Assembly: GCA_963757805.1 (NCBI GenBank)
Contig: CAVWSM010000020.1
Span: 62,001 to 126,000 of the forward strand
DNA: 64,000 bases
Source of the DNA: CAVWSM01 sp963757805
GTDB lineage: Bacteria; Actinomycetota; Actinomycetes; Jiangellales; Jiangellaceae
Direction of reading: 5' to 3'
Below, one piece after another: positions 7,450 to 16,533 of the stretch (position 1 is its first letter; the number at the start of each line of letters is the position of its first letter). The notes beneath the pieces were generated by a model, which was not told where the DNA came from, did no database searches, and saw only the letters and a list, made by a program, of their open reading frames with translations. The position numbers were made by a program, and so were the translations under genes.

Positions 7450-8313
7450 GTGCCTTTGCGCCTGCGCGACCAGGTGTTCGCCGACGATGACCACGTCGTC
7501 ATGGCCATCGTCAACCGCACGCCGGACTCCTTCTTCGACCGTGGCGCGACCTACGGCCTGGGGGCCGCGCTCGACCGTGTCGATGAGGTCGTCGCCGAGG
7601 GCGCACGGATAGTTGACGTCGGCGGCGTGAAGGCCGGGCCTGGGGAAGGCGTCGACATAGGCGAAGAGCTGCGGCGGGTGCTGCCCTTCATCGAGGCGAT
7701 GCGCGGCCGCTATCCCGAGGTCGTCCTGAGCGTCGACACCTGGCGGGCCGACGTGGCGCGGGCCGCCATTGCCGCCGGCGCCGACCTGGTCAACGACACG
7801 TGGTCAGGAGCCGACCCCGACCTCGCGCGGGTGGCGGCCGAGTCCGGCGCCGGGTTGGTCTGCAGCCATGTCGGGCCGCTGTCGCCCCGCACCCGCCCGC
7901 ACCGGGTCGCGTACGACGACGTCGTCGCTGACGTGCTCGCCCGGGTGACCGCGCTCGCCGAACACGCGGTCGCCGAGGGGGTGCGACGCGACGGCATCCT
8001 CGTCGACCCCACCCACGACTTCGGCAAGAACACCTGGCACTCGCTGACCCTCACGCGGCGGATCGACGAGCTCGTAGCAGCCGGCTGGCCGGTCTTGGTC
8101 AGCCTGTCGCGGAAGGACTTCGTGGGCGAGACCCTCGATCTCCCCGTGGGCGAGCGGTTGTACGGGACGCTGGCCGCGACTGCGGTCTCGGCGTGGCTCG
8201 GGGCGCGGGTGTTCAGGGCCCACGATGTGGCAGCGACCCGTCAGGTGCTCGACATGGTCGCGTCGATCAAGGGGCTACGGCCGCCGGCAGTCGCGCGCCG
8301 CGGCCTTGCTTAA
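7450..8313 (+). CDS. folP2: Dihydropteroate synthase paralogue, FolP2 type
   Basis: A 287-residue TIM-barrel protein with NRTPDSFFDRG near the N-terminus, LSVDTWRADVA, VNDTWSG and LSRKDFVGE, all at DHPS positions. The pterin/pABA loop that normally reads GGESTRPG is instead GGVKAGPG, the hallmark of the FolP2 branch (Rv1207). M. leprae FolP2 is reported to lack DHPS activity, so a role in folate synthesis should not be assumed. GTG start with GAGAGGA upstream. In mycobacteria gpgS follows; it is absent here. Confidence 0.85.
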   Translation: MPLRLRDQVFADDDHVVMAIVNRTPDSFFDRGATYGLGAALDRVDEVVAEGARIVDVGGVKAGPGEGVDIGEELRRVLPFIEAMRGRYPEVVLSVDTWRADVARAAIAAGADLVNDTWSGADPDLARVAAESGAGLVCSHVGPLSPRTRPHRVAYDDVVADVLARVTALAEHAVAEGVRRDGILVDPTHDFGKNTWHSLTLTRRIDELVAAGWPVLVSLSRKDFVGETLDLPVGERLYGTLAATAVSAWLGARVFRAHDVAATRQVLDMVASIKGLRPPAVARRGLA

Positions 8314-8314
8314 C

Positions 8315-8338
8315 GCCCCGGGCTTCGCGTCCCGGGGC
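8315..8338. terminator. Bidirectional stem-loop terminator between folP2 and LOG gene
   Basis: GCCCCGGG (8315-8322) and CCCGGGGC (8331-8338) form an 8-bp all-GC stem with an 8-base loop, located in the 25 bases between the convergent stops of the folP2-like gene and the first LOG gene. Flanking TTA/TAA bases extend it slightly. Actinobacterial terminators often lack a long U tract. Confidence 0.8.
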
Positions 8339-8950
8339 TTACGGTTCGGCCTCCAGCAGCTCTTCGGCGACCGCGGCAGCGCTCACAACTGGCTGGCCTG
8401 TCTCGGCCAGCCCGCGCTCCAAGAGCTCGAAGGCCTGCTCGGCGGACCCTGCCCAAGCAAGCAGGTCGCGAGCACCCGATCGCATGAACTCCCGCTCGAC
8501 AAGGACGTCGATCTGGTGGCGCAGATGCGCGTAGATGCCGTCCGGGTCGATGACCACCACCGGCTTGGCATGCAGGCCCAGGGTGCGGGCCACCCAGATC
8601 TCAAGCAGCTCCTCGAGCGTTCCGATGCCGCCGGGCAGCGCGAGGAACGCGTCGGATCGGCGGTCCATCTCCGCCTTGCGCTGGCGCATGTCGGCGGTGA
8701 CGATCAGCTCGTCGCTGTCGTGGTCGGCAACCTCGCTGTCGACGAGGGCCTCCGGAATCACGCCGACCGTGTGAGCCCCGCCCGCCCTCGTGGTCCGCGC
8801 CACCGCGCCCATGCACGAGACGCTGCCTCCTCCACTGACGAGGGTCCAGCCGCGCCGCGCGATCTCCTCGCCGACGGCCTCGGCCAACCGCACGTACGAC
8901 TGGTCGATCCGGTCGCTGGACGAGCAGAACACGCAGACCGCGACGCTCAC
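8339..8950 (-). CDS. LOG-family protein (TIGR00730), putative nucleotide 5'-monophosphate phosphoribohydrolase, paralogue 1
   Basis: The real protein starts at the GTG at 8950 (VSVAVCVFCSSSDR), whose codon overlaps the upstream LOG stop as GTGA; the open frame extends further upstream but without homology. It has about 203 residues with a Rossmann-like fold, the SGGGSVSCMGAVA nucleotide loop and the PGGIGTLEE motif with the catalytic Glu. LOG enzymes release free bases from nucleoside monophosphates; the mycobacterial relative Rv1205 makes cytokinins. The usual GGGxxGLMG is altered here to GGGSVSCMG. Confidence 0.86.
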   Translation of the reverse strand: MSVAVCVFCSSSDRIDQSYVRLAEAVGEEIARRGWTLVSGGGSVSCMGAVARTTRAGGAHTVGVIPEALVDSEVADHDSDELIVTADMRQRKAEMDRRSDAFLALPGGIGTLEELLEIWVARTLGLHAKPVVVIDPDGIYAHLRHQIDVLVEREFMRSGARDLLAWAGSAEQAFELLERGLAETGQPVVSAAAVAEELLEAEP

Positions 8951-9756
8951 GTAGACGCCTTGTCCTCGGCTTCGGCGAGTGCCGCCTCCTCCTTGGCGCG
9001 ACGCTTCTCGTGCTCCCGAACCGTGGCAATGACCTCGTCGGGGTCGTCGGTGAGAACGATCAGGTCGAGGTCGGGGTGGGAGATCTTCTTCTGCTCGACC
9101 ACCGTGTCCCGCAGCCAATCAAGGAGCCCCTGCCAGTACGACGTGCCGACAAGGACGATCGGGAACTCCGTGACCTTGCCGGTCTGGACCAGCGTGAGCG
9201 CCTCGAAGAGCTCGTCCAGCGTGCCGAACCCGCCGGGGAAGACCACGAACCCCTGCGAGTACTTGACGAACATCGTCTTGCGGGCGAAGAAGTAGCGGAA
9301 CTGGATGCCGATGTCGACCCAGTCGTTGATGCCCTGTTCGAAGGGGAGCTCGATCCCGAGCCCAACTGACACGCCGCCGCTCTCGCAGGCGCCCTTGTTG
9401 GCCGCCTCCATGATCCCGGGGCCGCCACCCGTGATGACTGCGTAGCCGGCCTCCGCGAGCCGCCCGCCCACCTGCTCGGCAAGCTCGTACATCGGGTCTT
9501 CTCGTTCGGTGCGTGCCGAGCCGAACACGCTGATCGCCGGCCCGAGCTCGGCGAGCAGGCCGAACCCCTCCACAAACTCCGACTGGATCCGAAGCACCCG
9601 CCACGGATCGGTGTGCACCCAGTCAGCTGGGCCGCGCGAATCGAGCAACCGCTGATCGGTGGTGCTCGCCTGCACCTGGGCCCTGCGCAGCGTGGCCGGC
9701 CCGCGCTGCTTCTGCAGTGGGCGGTCAGGGTGGATGGACAAGTCGCGCTCGGTCAC
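8947..9756 (-). CDS. LOG-family protein (TIGR00730), paralogue 2
   Basis: A 269-residue relative of the downstream LOG protein. It has GGGPGIMEAANKGA for phosphate binding and FPGGFGTLDELFE for the catalytic Glu, with a 60-residue N-terminal extension and a charged helical tail. Longer LOG proteins of this group are usually annotated as Rossmann-fold nucleotide-binding or lysine-decarboxylase-like, which is historical. It is translationally coupled to paralogue 1, so both probably act on related nucleotides. Confidence 0.86.
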   Translation of the reverse strand: MTERDLSIHPDRPLQKQRGPATLRRAQVQASTTDQRLLDSRGPADWVHTDPWRVLRIQSEFVEGFGLLAELGPAISVFGSARTEREDPMYELAEQVGGRLAEAGYAVITGGGPGIMEAANKGACESGGVSVGLGIELPFEQGINDWVDIGIQFRYFFARKTMFVKYSQGFVVFPGGFGTLDELFEALTLVQTGKVTEFPIVLVGTSYWQGLLDWLRDTVVEQKKISHPDLDLIVLTDDPDEVIATVREHEKRRAKEEAALAEAEDKAST

Positions 9757-9790
9757 GATCCGAGGCTAGCCAGGTCGGGCGGTCGTGGGC

Positions 9791-10851
9791 TCAGGAGGTG
9801 AGCCAGAGCCGCAGCCGCTCCTCGCAGGTGACGATCTCGGTCACGTCGACCCGCTCGTCGTCGGCGTGCGCGAGCAGCGGGTCGCCCGGCCCATAGTTGA
9901 CCGCAGGCACCCCGAGCGCCGAAAACCGCGCGACATCGGTCCAGCCCTCCTTGGCCCGCGGCTCGCCACCGACGGCCGCCACGAACGCCGCCGCGGCGGG
10001 ATGCTGCAGGCCTGGCCGTGCGCCGGGGGCCGAGTCGATGCGCGTCACGTCGAATCCCTCGAACACCGCACGTACGTGGTTGAGCGCGCTCTCCTCGGTG
10101 TGGCTCGGCGCGAACCGGTAGTTGACCGCCACGACGCACCGGTCGGGGATGACGTTGCCGGCGATGCCGCCGCTGATCCGGACTGCGTTGAGGCCCTCGC
10201 GGTAGATAAGCCCGTCGACCTCGACGGTCGCGGGATCGTAGGCGCGAAGCCGGTCAAGCACCTCGGCTGCCGCGTGGATCGCGTTGACGCCCATCCACGA
10301 CCGCGCGCTGTGCGCGGCCTTGCCCGGCACGGTGACCTCGACCAGCAGCGTGCCGTTGCACCCGCCCTCGACCTGCGCCGCCGTCGGCTCGAGCAGCACC
10401 GCGAAGTCAGCCGCGAGGAGCTCGGGACGGATGCGGGCCAGGCGGCCGAGGCCGTTGAGCTCGAAGGCAACCTCCTCATGGTCGTAGAAGACATAGGTGA
10501 CGTCGCGACTCGGCGCGGTGAGGGACGCGGCCAAGCGGAGCATGACCGCGACCCCGCCCTTCATGTCGACCGTCCCCCGACCGAACAGCGTCGAGCCGTC
10601 ACGACGGGTCGGCAGGTTGCCGCGACCGGCACGGTGTCCAGGTGCCCCGCGAGCAGCACGCGCTCACCGCGGCCCTGTCTCGTGCGTGCGACCACCGCGT
10701 CGCCGTCGCGAGTGACATCGAGGTGGTCGTACGGACGCAGCGCGGCTTCCACCGCGTCGGCGATCGCAGCCTCCGAGCCGCTCACCGACTCGATGTCGCA
10801 GAGGGCCGCCGTGAGCGTCGGGCCGTCCGTGGTCAGGTCGAGAGTGACCAT
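9791..10851 (-). pseudogene. dapE: Succinyl-diaminopimelate desuccinylase, split by a one-base deletion
   Basis: The N-terminal part (10851 to about 10625) reads into the metal-binding motif LLAGHLDTVP and then turns to nonsense. The rest, from MKGGVAVMLRLAA onward to 9791, continues in another frame. Restoring one G near 10622-10626 (GCGGC to GCGGGC) rejoins VPVAGNLP with TLFGRGTVDMKGG, the expected M20 metallopeptidase sequence. DapE removes succinate from N-succinyl-LL-diaminopimelate in lysine and peptidoglycan synthesis. dapD next door is intact, and loss of dapE would normally be lethal, so a sequencing indel is likely. The ATG shares a base with the VOC stop. Confidence 0.88.
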
Positions 10852-11556
10852 CAGAGCTTCGACGGCATCGCGCAGAACTCGTTGCCGTCGGGGTCGGCCA
10901 TGACGTGCCAGTCGACGTCATCGTCGGGCGTGCGCAACACCCTTGCTCCGCGCGCAACCAGCTCGTCGACGTCGTCGCAGATCACGTCCCAGTGCACACG
11001 GTTCTTCACCGTCTTGGGCTCGGGCACCGGCGCGAAGTCGAAGCTCTCGAACGGGCTGCCAGCGACGCCCTCGACCCATGAGAAGCCGCGTACCGGATCG
11101 TCGACAGCCTTGGCGTCAAGTACGTCTGCCCACCAACGTGCCTGCGTGGCTGCGCTCTCCGAGCTGCGTGGTGTCAATGCCGAGCTCGTACGGCCGCGCG
11201 ATGGGCTCGGCAGGCAGCTCGGGCCGCACGAAGGCATCGAACTCGCCACCCTCGGGATCAGCCAGCGCGGTCCAGCGGATGCCATCGTCACCCTCGGGTC
11301 GGAGCACCGTGGCGCCCACGTCGAGCAATGGCTGCAGGGACCGCACGTTGACGTCGATGTGGACGCGGTGCTTGACGGTCTTGGGCTCCGGGACGCCGTT
11401 GATCCAGATCGTCTGCTCAGGGGTCGCCCCGCGCAGCACCGCGTCACCGTCATCGAACACCTCGAGGCCGAGGCCGAGGATGCGGCCCCAGAAGCCACCG
11501 AGAACCGCAGCATCTGTGGCGTCGATCACAAGGTCTTTCCACACAGCAAGCGCCAT
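10851..11556 (-). pseudogene. Two-domain VOC (glyoxalase/bleomycin-resistance-like) protein with a one-base insertion
   Basis: The first VOC domain starts at the ATG at 11556 (MALAVWKDLVIDATD) and contains VKHRVHIDVNV and ADPEGGEFDAF. Near 11150 the frame is lost. The second domain continues in another frame with ATQARWWADVL, VKNRVHWDVICDD and ADPDGNEFCAM to the stop at 10851. Removing one base near CAGCTCGG would fuse the two. This family is mostly annotated as glyoxalase-like with no defined reaction. Shares TGATG with dapE, so it is in that operon. Confidence 0.75.
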
Positions 11557-11596
11557 ATACGCAAGCCTGCCATGCCCTCTGGCAGGCTTGGCAACC

Positions 11597-12514
11597 ATGA
11601 CGACCCGTTCCGCCTGGGGCTTCGGCCTTGCCACCACCCACCGCAGCGGCCAGGTGCTCGATGTCTGGTACCCCGCGCCGTTGCTGGGTGCCCAGCCGGC
11701 CGATGCGGCCGTCCCTGAGTTTCCCGCAGCCGCGGACGACGCCCGCGAGATCCGTACGGAGCCTGTGACGACCGCCATCGACCTCGACGCGCCACCGGAC
11801 AGCGCCGCGGACGCGTACCTGCGGCTGCACCTGCTCTCCCACCGCCTCGTCCAGCCGCACGGGTGCAACCTCGACGGCATCTTTAGCGTCTTGTCCAACG
11901 TGGTGTGGACCAGTCACGGGCCGTGCGCGGTGGACGCCTTCGAGGAGACCCGTCTGCGCCTGCGGCAGCGCGGCACGATCACCGTCTACGGGATCGACAA
12001 GTTCCCGCGGATGGTCGACTACGTGGTGCCATCGGGCGTACGGATCGCCGATGGCGACCGCGTACGCCTCGGTGCCCATCTGGCCGAAGGCACCACCGTC
12101 ATGCACGAGGGGTTCGTCAACTTCAACGCCGGCACCCTTGGTCATTCGATGATCGAAGGCCGCATCTCGGCCGGGGTAGTGGTCGGCGAGGGATCCGACG
12201 TCGGCGGCGGCGCCTCGATCATGGGCACGTTGTCGGGCGGGGGCAAGGAAGTCATCTCCATCGGCAAGGGGTGCCTGGTCGGCGCCAATGCGGGGCTTGG
12301 CATCTCGCTCGGCGACGAGTCCGTGGTGGAGGCAGGCTGCTACGTCACTGCCGGCACCAAGGTCACGCTGCCGGACGGCGCAGTCGTCAAGGCTCGCGAC
12401 CTCTCCGGTGCGGCGGGGCTGCTGTTTCGCCGCAACAGCGTCACCGGTGCCATCGAAGCCGTGCCCCGCTCCGGCAGCTGGGGCGGCCTCAACGCCGTGC
12501 TGCACAGCAACTGA
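11597..12514 (+). CDS. dapD: 2,3,4,5-tetrahydropyridine-2,6-dicarboxylate N-succinyltransferase (actinobacterial DapD)
   Basis: A 305-residue protein from ATG 11597 (MTTRSAWGFGLATTHRSG). The C-terminal half is a left-handed beta-helix of hexapeptide repeats (from GVRIADGDRVRLGAH through GKGCLVGANAGLGISLG) and ends in the family's RNSVTGAIEA region. It succinylates tetrahydrodipicolinate on the diaminopimelate route. It is divergent from the VOC-dapE pair, with 40 bases between starts, the same dapD/dapE arrangement as in mycobacteria. An in-frame open stretch upstream of the ATG has no homology and is not included. Confidence 0.95.
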   Translation: MTTRSAWGFGLATTHRSGQVLDVWYPAPLLGAQPADAAVPEFPAAADDAREIRTEPVTTAIDLDAPPDSAADAYLRLHLLSHRLVQPHGCNLDGIFSVLSNVVWTSHGPCAVDAFEETRLRLRQRGTITVYGIDKFPRMVDYVVPSGVRIADGDRVRLGAHLAEGTTVMHEGFVNFNAGTLGHSMIEGRISAGVVVGEGSDVGGGASIMGTLSGGGKEVISIGKGCLVGANAGLGISLGDESVVEAGCYVTAGTKVTLPDGAVVKARDLSGAAGLLFRRNSVTGAIEAVPRSGSWGGLNAVLHSN

Positions 12515-13539
12515 TGCCCGGCGCTACCCGTACGGGAACGCCTCGTCGTAGGCCGCCCGTTGCACCTCGTGTGAGAGTCCGACGCCGTCGTCTGGTCGCG
12601 GCCATCGCCATCGGTGCGGTGGCCGTGATCGTCTCCGGCGTGCTGTGGTGGCGCGGCAGCCTCGACTCGCTGATCAACCCGGAGCGGTGCCTGGCGACAG
12701 TTGACAGCCGCACCGTCGAGCTCGATCTCGACCAGGCCGAGAATGCCGCGACGATCGCCTCTGTCGCGCAGTCGCGCGGTCTGCCGGCGCGCGCCGTGAC
12801 GATCGCGCTCGCCACCGCCTACCAGGAGTCCGACCTGCACAACATCGGGCACGGCGACCGTGACTCGATAGGCCTGTTCCAGCAGCGGCCGAGCCAGGGC
12901 TGGGGCAGCGAGGAGCAGATCCAGGACCCTGTCTACGCCGCCAACGCCTTCTACGACGCGCTGGTCAAGATTCCCGGATACACCGAGCTCGAGATCACCG
13001 TGGCAGCGCAGGAAGTGCAGCGCAGCGCGTTCCCCGACGCCTACGCCGACCACGAGGCTGACGCGCGCGTGCTCGCATCAGCGCTCACCGGCAACTCGCA
13101 GGCGGCGTTGACCTGCACCGTCGAGGTGGACGATGTCGCGGCCGAGACCATGGCAGCCGACGGCTTGACGGGCCGCGCGGCGGCCGTGCGTGACCAGCTG
13201 AACGGCGCTTTCGGCACGCTGCCGATGGGCGGGTTCGAGCCCGGCGGCGTGACCACCGGCCACATCGAGGGCTCCGCGCACTACGAGGGGCGCGCGGTCG
13301 ACGTCTTCTTCCGGCCGGTCTCCACCGAGTCGACGCGGCAAGGGTGGGCGGCCGCGCACTGGCTCGTCGCGCACGCCGAGCGGCTGCAGATCGCCACCGT
13401 GATCTTCGACGACCGGGTGTGGAGCGCCTCGAAATCAGACGAGGGGTGGCGCCCCTATGAGCACCCCGACGGGCCGACCGACAATCCCATCCTGCGGCAC
13501 CTCGACCACGTACACGTCGACGTGCTCCGCGGGTCGTAG
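12514..13539 (+). CDS. Membrane-anchored wall-associated protein with ARB_07466-like C-terminal domain
   Basis: A 341-residue protein from the ATG that overlaps the dapD stop (TGATG). It has an Arg-rich N-terminus, one membrane helix (about residues 28-46), then a lysozyme-like stretch (ALATAYQESDLHNI, GLFQQRPSQGWG) resembling lytic-transglycosylase folds. The C-terminal domain contains GHIEGSAHYEGRAVDVFFRP, HxxGRAxD-like as in D-Ala-D-Ala peptidase folds. Many actinobacterial relatives are labelled heavy metal transporter, which the sequence does not support. A role in peptidoglycan turnover is inferred. Confidence 0.7.
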   Translation: MPGATRTGTPRRRPPVAPRVRVRRRRLVAAIAIGAVAVIVSGVLWWRGSLDSLINPERCLATVDSRTVELDLDQAENAATIASVAQSRGLPARAVTIALATAYQESDLHNIGHGDRDSIGLFQQRPSQGWGSEEQIQDPVYAANAFYDALVKIPGYTELEITVAAQEVQRSAFPDAYADHEADARVLASALTGNSQAALTCTVEVDDVAAETMAADGLTGRAAAVRDQLNGAFGTLPMGGFEPGGVTTGHIEGSAHYEGRAVDVFFRPVSTESTRQGWAAAHWLVAHAERLQIATVIFDDRVWSASKSDEGWRPYEHPDGPTDNPILRHLDHVHVDVLRGS

Positions 13540-13773
13540 CTGCTCGCCGGCGACACGGTGGCACCACAGCATGGGGGTAACTTGCTGTCGCTATTTGGCA
13601 CGGAGTTACCCGACTGGCCGAACGTTGGATGATGTCGGCTCTCCTGACGGATGGTTGATGCACGTCTGGCGGTACCGCGCACGACGAGCAATCCCCCGCC
13701 GCACCTGGGCGCGAAACATCACCTGAAGGCTCCACGCGCACATCAGCTGGGGGCGCGACGAAACGGGGATGGC

Positions 13774-15132
13774 GTGAGCGGACCTGCGACTGGAGGCCAT
13801 GCCGTGGTCGCCGGCGCCAGCATCGCGGGCCTGCTCGCCGGCCGCGTGCTCACCGAGTTCTTCGACCGCGTCACGATCGTCGACCGGGACACCCTGCCCG
13901 AAGTGCCCCGGCCGCGGCGCGGGGTGCCCCAGGCGGTGCACGCGCATGCGCTGCTCGCCCGCGGCCGCGAGATCATCGAGGAACTCTACGGCGGCATCAC
14001 GGCAGAGCTGACCGAGCAGGGCGGCTGGCTGGCTGACATGCAGCGGCACGCGCGGCTCGTGTTCGAGGCCGGTCCCCTCGCCCCCGCGGGCTCCGACCTC
14101 GTCGTGCTCACGACCAGCAGGCTGCTGCTGGAGCACGCCATCCGGGAACGTACGGCCGCGCTGCCCAGCGTCACCGTGCTCGACCGCTGCGAAGCGGTGG
14201 GACTCGTGACGTCGCAAGGCGGCCGGGTGACCGGGCTGCGGGTACGTCACGGCGGTGCCACGAAGGTCCTTGAAGCCGATCTGGTCGTGGACGCCACGGG
14301 ACGCAGCAACCGCGGGCCGCAGTGGCTGGGCGAGCTCGGCTTCGAGCCCCCGGCGAAGGAGACGGTGCAGCCCGGCGTGGTCTACGTCAGTCGCGAGTAC
14401 CGGCGGACCGATGCCGACCTCGCCACGGTCTCCGTGGCGATCGGCAGCACTCGAGAGATTCCGCGCGGCGGCGGGATGATCGCGGCCGAGGGCGGCCGCT
14501 GGGTGTGCACGCTCACCGGCATGCAGGAGCACGCGCCACCCGTCGCGCCGGACGCGTTCGAGCGGTTCGCGAAAACCCTCAACGCACCCGACATCCACGA
14601 GATCGTCGCGCGTTCCGAGCCGCTGACCGCGACCACCCGAATGCGGATCTCGCCGAGCACTCGCCGCCGCTACGAACGGCTGGCCCGGCTCCCGGCGGGC
14701 TTCCTCGTCGTCGGCGACGCGTTGTGCAACTTCAACCCGACGTACGGGCAGGGGATGACGGTCGCGGCCCTGGAAGCCATCGCGCTGCGCGATGCGTTGC
14801 GCGCCGGTAGAGCCGGCCTGGCCCGACGGTACTTCGCGGCCGCCGCCAGGGTGATCGACGGCCCCTGGCGGATGTCGACCAACGCCGACCTCCGCTTTCC
14901 CTGGGTGGAGGGGCGTCGGACTCTCGCGGCCAGGCTGTTCAACCGGTACCTGGCCAGGCTCAGCCGCGCCGCCACCCTCGATGCGGTAGTCGCCTACACG
15001 TTCCTGCGGGCGATCAACATGATCGCTCCGCCGTCGAGCCTGGTCGCTCCGGGCATCCTCGTCCGGGTGCTACGTCATCGCCGGCGCCAGGCGCCGGTCA
15101 CCGCGCCTCAGCGCTTCTCGACAGCCACGTAG
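13774..15132 (+). CDS. FAD-dependent oxidoreductase / hydroxylase (geranylgeranyl-reductase or halogenase-like)
   Basis: From the GTG at 13774 the protein has about 452 residues. The N-terminus holds the FAD-binding GASIAGLLAG (a GxGxxG variant with Ala) and IVDRD. VVDATGRSN and GDALCNFNPTYGQGMTVAALEA are the second and third FAD motifs of the PHBH-like superfamily. The substrate is unknown and no halogenase WxWxIP motif is seen. The gene follows about 230 bases of non-coding sequence, and its last 25 bases overlap the end of gltA on the other strand. Confidence 0.78.
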   Translation: MSGPATGGHAVVAGASIAGLLAGRVLTEFFDRVTIVDRDTLPEVPRPRRGVPQAVHAHALLARGREIIEELYGGITAELTEQGGWLADMQRHARLVFEAGPLAPAGSDLVVLTTSRLLLEHAIRERTAALPSVTVLDRCEAVGLVTSQGGRVTGLRVRHGGATKVLEADLVVDATGRSNRGPQWLGELGFEPPAKETVQPGVVYVSREYRRTDADLATVSVAIGSTREIPRGGGMIAAEGGRWVCTLTGMQEHAPPVAPDAFERFAKTLNAPDIHEIVARSEPLTATTRMRISPSTRRRYERLARLPAGFLVVGDALCNFNPTYGQGMTVAALEAIALRDALRAGRAGLARRYFAAAARVIDGPWRMSTNADLRFPWVEGRRTLAARLFNRYLARLSRAATLDAVVAYTFLRAINMIAPPSSLVAPGILVRVLRHRRRQAPVTAPQRFSTAT

Positions 15133-16391
15133 TCGCGCTCGCGCGCACCGACGTAGACCTGACGCGGCCGGCCGATCTTCGTGGCCGGATCGTTGATCAT
15201 CTCGCGCCACTGCGCGATCCACCCGGGCAGCCGGCCAATCGCGAACAGGACCGTGAACATCCTGGTCGGGAAGCCCATCGCCTTGTAGATGAGCCCGGTG
15301 TAGAAGTCCACGTTGGGGTAGAGCTTGCGCGAGACGAAGTAGTCGTCGCTGAGTGCGATCTCCTCGAGCCGCATCGCGATGTCGAGCATCTCGTCGCGCT
15401 TGCCGAGCTTCTGTAGCACCTCGTCGGCGGTTTGCTTCACGATCGCCGCCCGCGGGTCGTAGTTCTTGTAGACCCGGTGGCCGAAGCCCATGAGCTTGAC
15501 GCCCTGCTCCCTGTTCTTCACGCGCTTGACGAACGCCTCGACGTCGCCGCCGTCGGCCTTGATCTCGTCGAGCATCGTCAGCACAGCCTCGTTGGCACCG
15601 CCATGCAGCGGGCCGAACAGCGCGTTGATGCCGGCAGAGACGGAGGCGAACATGTTGGCCTGCGCCGAGCCGACCATGCGGACGGTGGAGGTCGAACAGT
15701 TCTGCTCGTGGTCGGCGTGCAGCACGAACAGCAGGTCGAGCGCGCGCACCATCACGGGGTCGAGCTCGTACGGCTCAGCGGGGAACCCGAACGTCATGCG
15801 CAGGAAGTTCTCGACCAGGCCGAGGTTGTTGTCGGGGTAGAGCATCGGCTGGCCGACGCTCTTCTTGTACGCGTAGGCGGCGATCGTCGGGAGCTTGGCG
15901 AGCAGCCGCACGGTCGACAGCTCGACCTGCTCCTCGTCGAACGGGTTGAGGCTGTCCTGGTAGAACGTCGAGAGCGCGGAGACGGCGCTCGACAGGACCG
16001 GCATAGGGTGCGCATCGCGCGGGAACCCGCCGAAGAACTCCTTGAGGTCCTCGTGCAGCATCGTGTGCCGGCTGACGCGGAGGCTGAACGCCTCGAGCTG
16101 GTCGGCGGTCGGCAGCTCGCCGTAGATCAGCAGGTAGGCGACCTCGACGAACGTGCTCTGCTCGGCAAGCTGCTCGATCGGGTAGCCGCGGTAGCGCAGG
16201 ATGCCCGCGTCGCCATCGATATAGGTGATCGCGGATGTGGTGGCAGCGGTGTTGACGAAGCCGTAGTCGAGCGTGACGTAGCCGGTCTGGCCAAGCAGTT
16301 TGGACACGTCGAGCCCGGAGGGACCGTCAGTGGCCTCGACTACCGGCAGCTCGAGCTCGCCGCCCGGGTGGTTGAGGCTCGCAGAAGTCAC
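15108..16391 (-). CDS. gltA: Citrate synthase (type II)
   Basis: A 427-residue citrate synthase with catalytic and substrate motifs HADHEQNCSTSTVR, GPLHGGANEAV and MGFGHRVYKNYDPRA. It condenses acetyl-CoA and oxaloacetate at entry to the TCA cycle. Length and N-terminal domain match the hexameric GltA2-like type of Actinobacteria. The GTG start at 16391 follows about 140 bases of intergenic sequence that should carry its promoter. Confidence 0.97.
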   Translation of the reverse strand: MTSASLNHPGGELELPVVEATDGPSGLDVSKLLGQTGYVTLDYGFVNTAATTSAITYIDGDAGILRYRGYPIEQLAEQSTFVEVAYLLIYGELPTADQLEAFSLRVSRHTMLHEDLKEFFGGFPRDAHPMPVLSSAVSALSTFYQDSLNPFDEEQVELSTVRLLAKLPTIAAYAYKKSVGQPMLYPDNNLGLVENFLRMTFGFPAEPYELDPVMVRALDLLFVLHADHEQNCSTSTVRMVGSAQANMFASVSAGINALFGPLHGGANEAVLTMLDEIKADGGDVEAFVKRVKNREQGVKLMGFGHRVYKNYDPRAAIVKQTADEVLQKLGKRDEMLDIAMRLEEIALSDDYFVSRKLYPNVDFYTGLIYKAMGFPTRMFTVLFAIGRLPGWIAQWREMINDPATKIGRPRQVYVGARERDYVAVEKR

Positions 16392-16533
16392 TTCGTCGTC
16401 CCTTCTCTGGCGCGGACGGGCCGCCGCCTTGTCACGAATCGCCCGTCTAGAACGCTACCTGCTGTGTGAACGCCCACCAAAGCGGGGATGCTGCCGCTGT
16501 AGAGATCACTGAGTTAGCAGCGAGGCCGGTGGG

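Noticed and set aside
12514..13539. Heavy-metal transporter, the label often carried by this family
   Set aside because: One membrane helix only, with lysozyme-like and peptidase-like extracellular segments; no transporter features.
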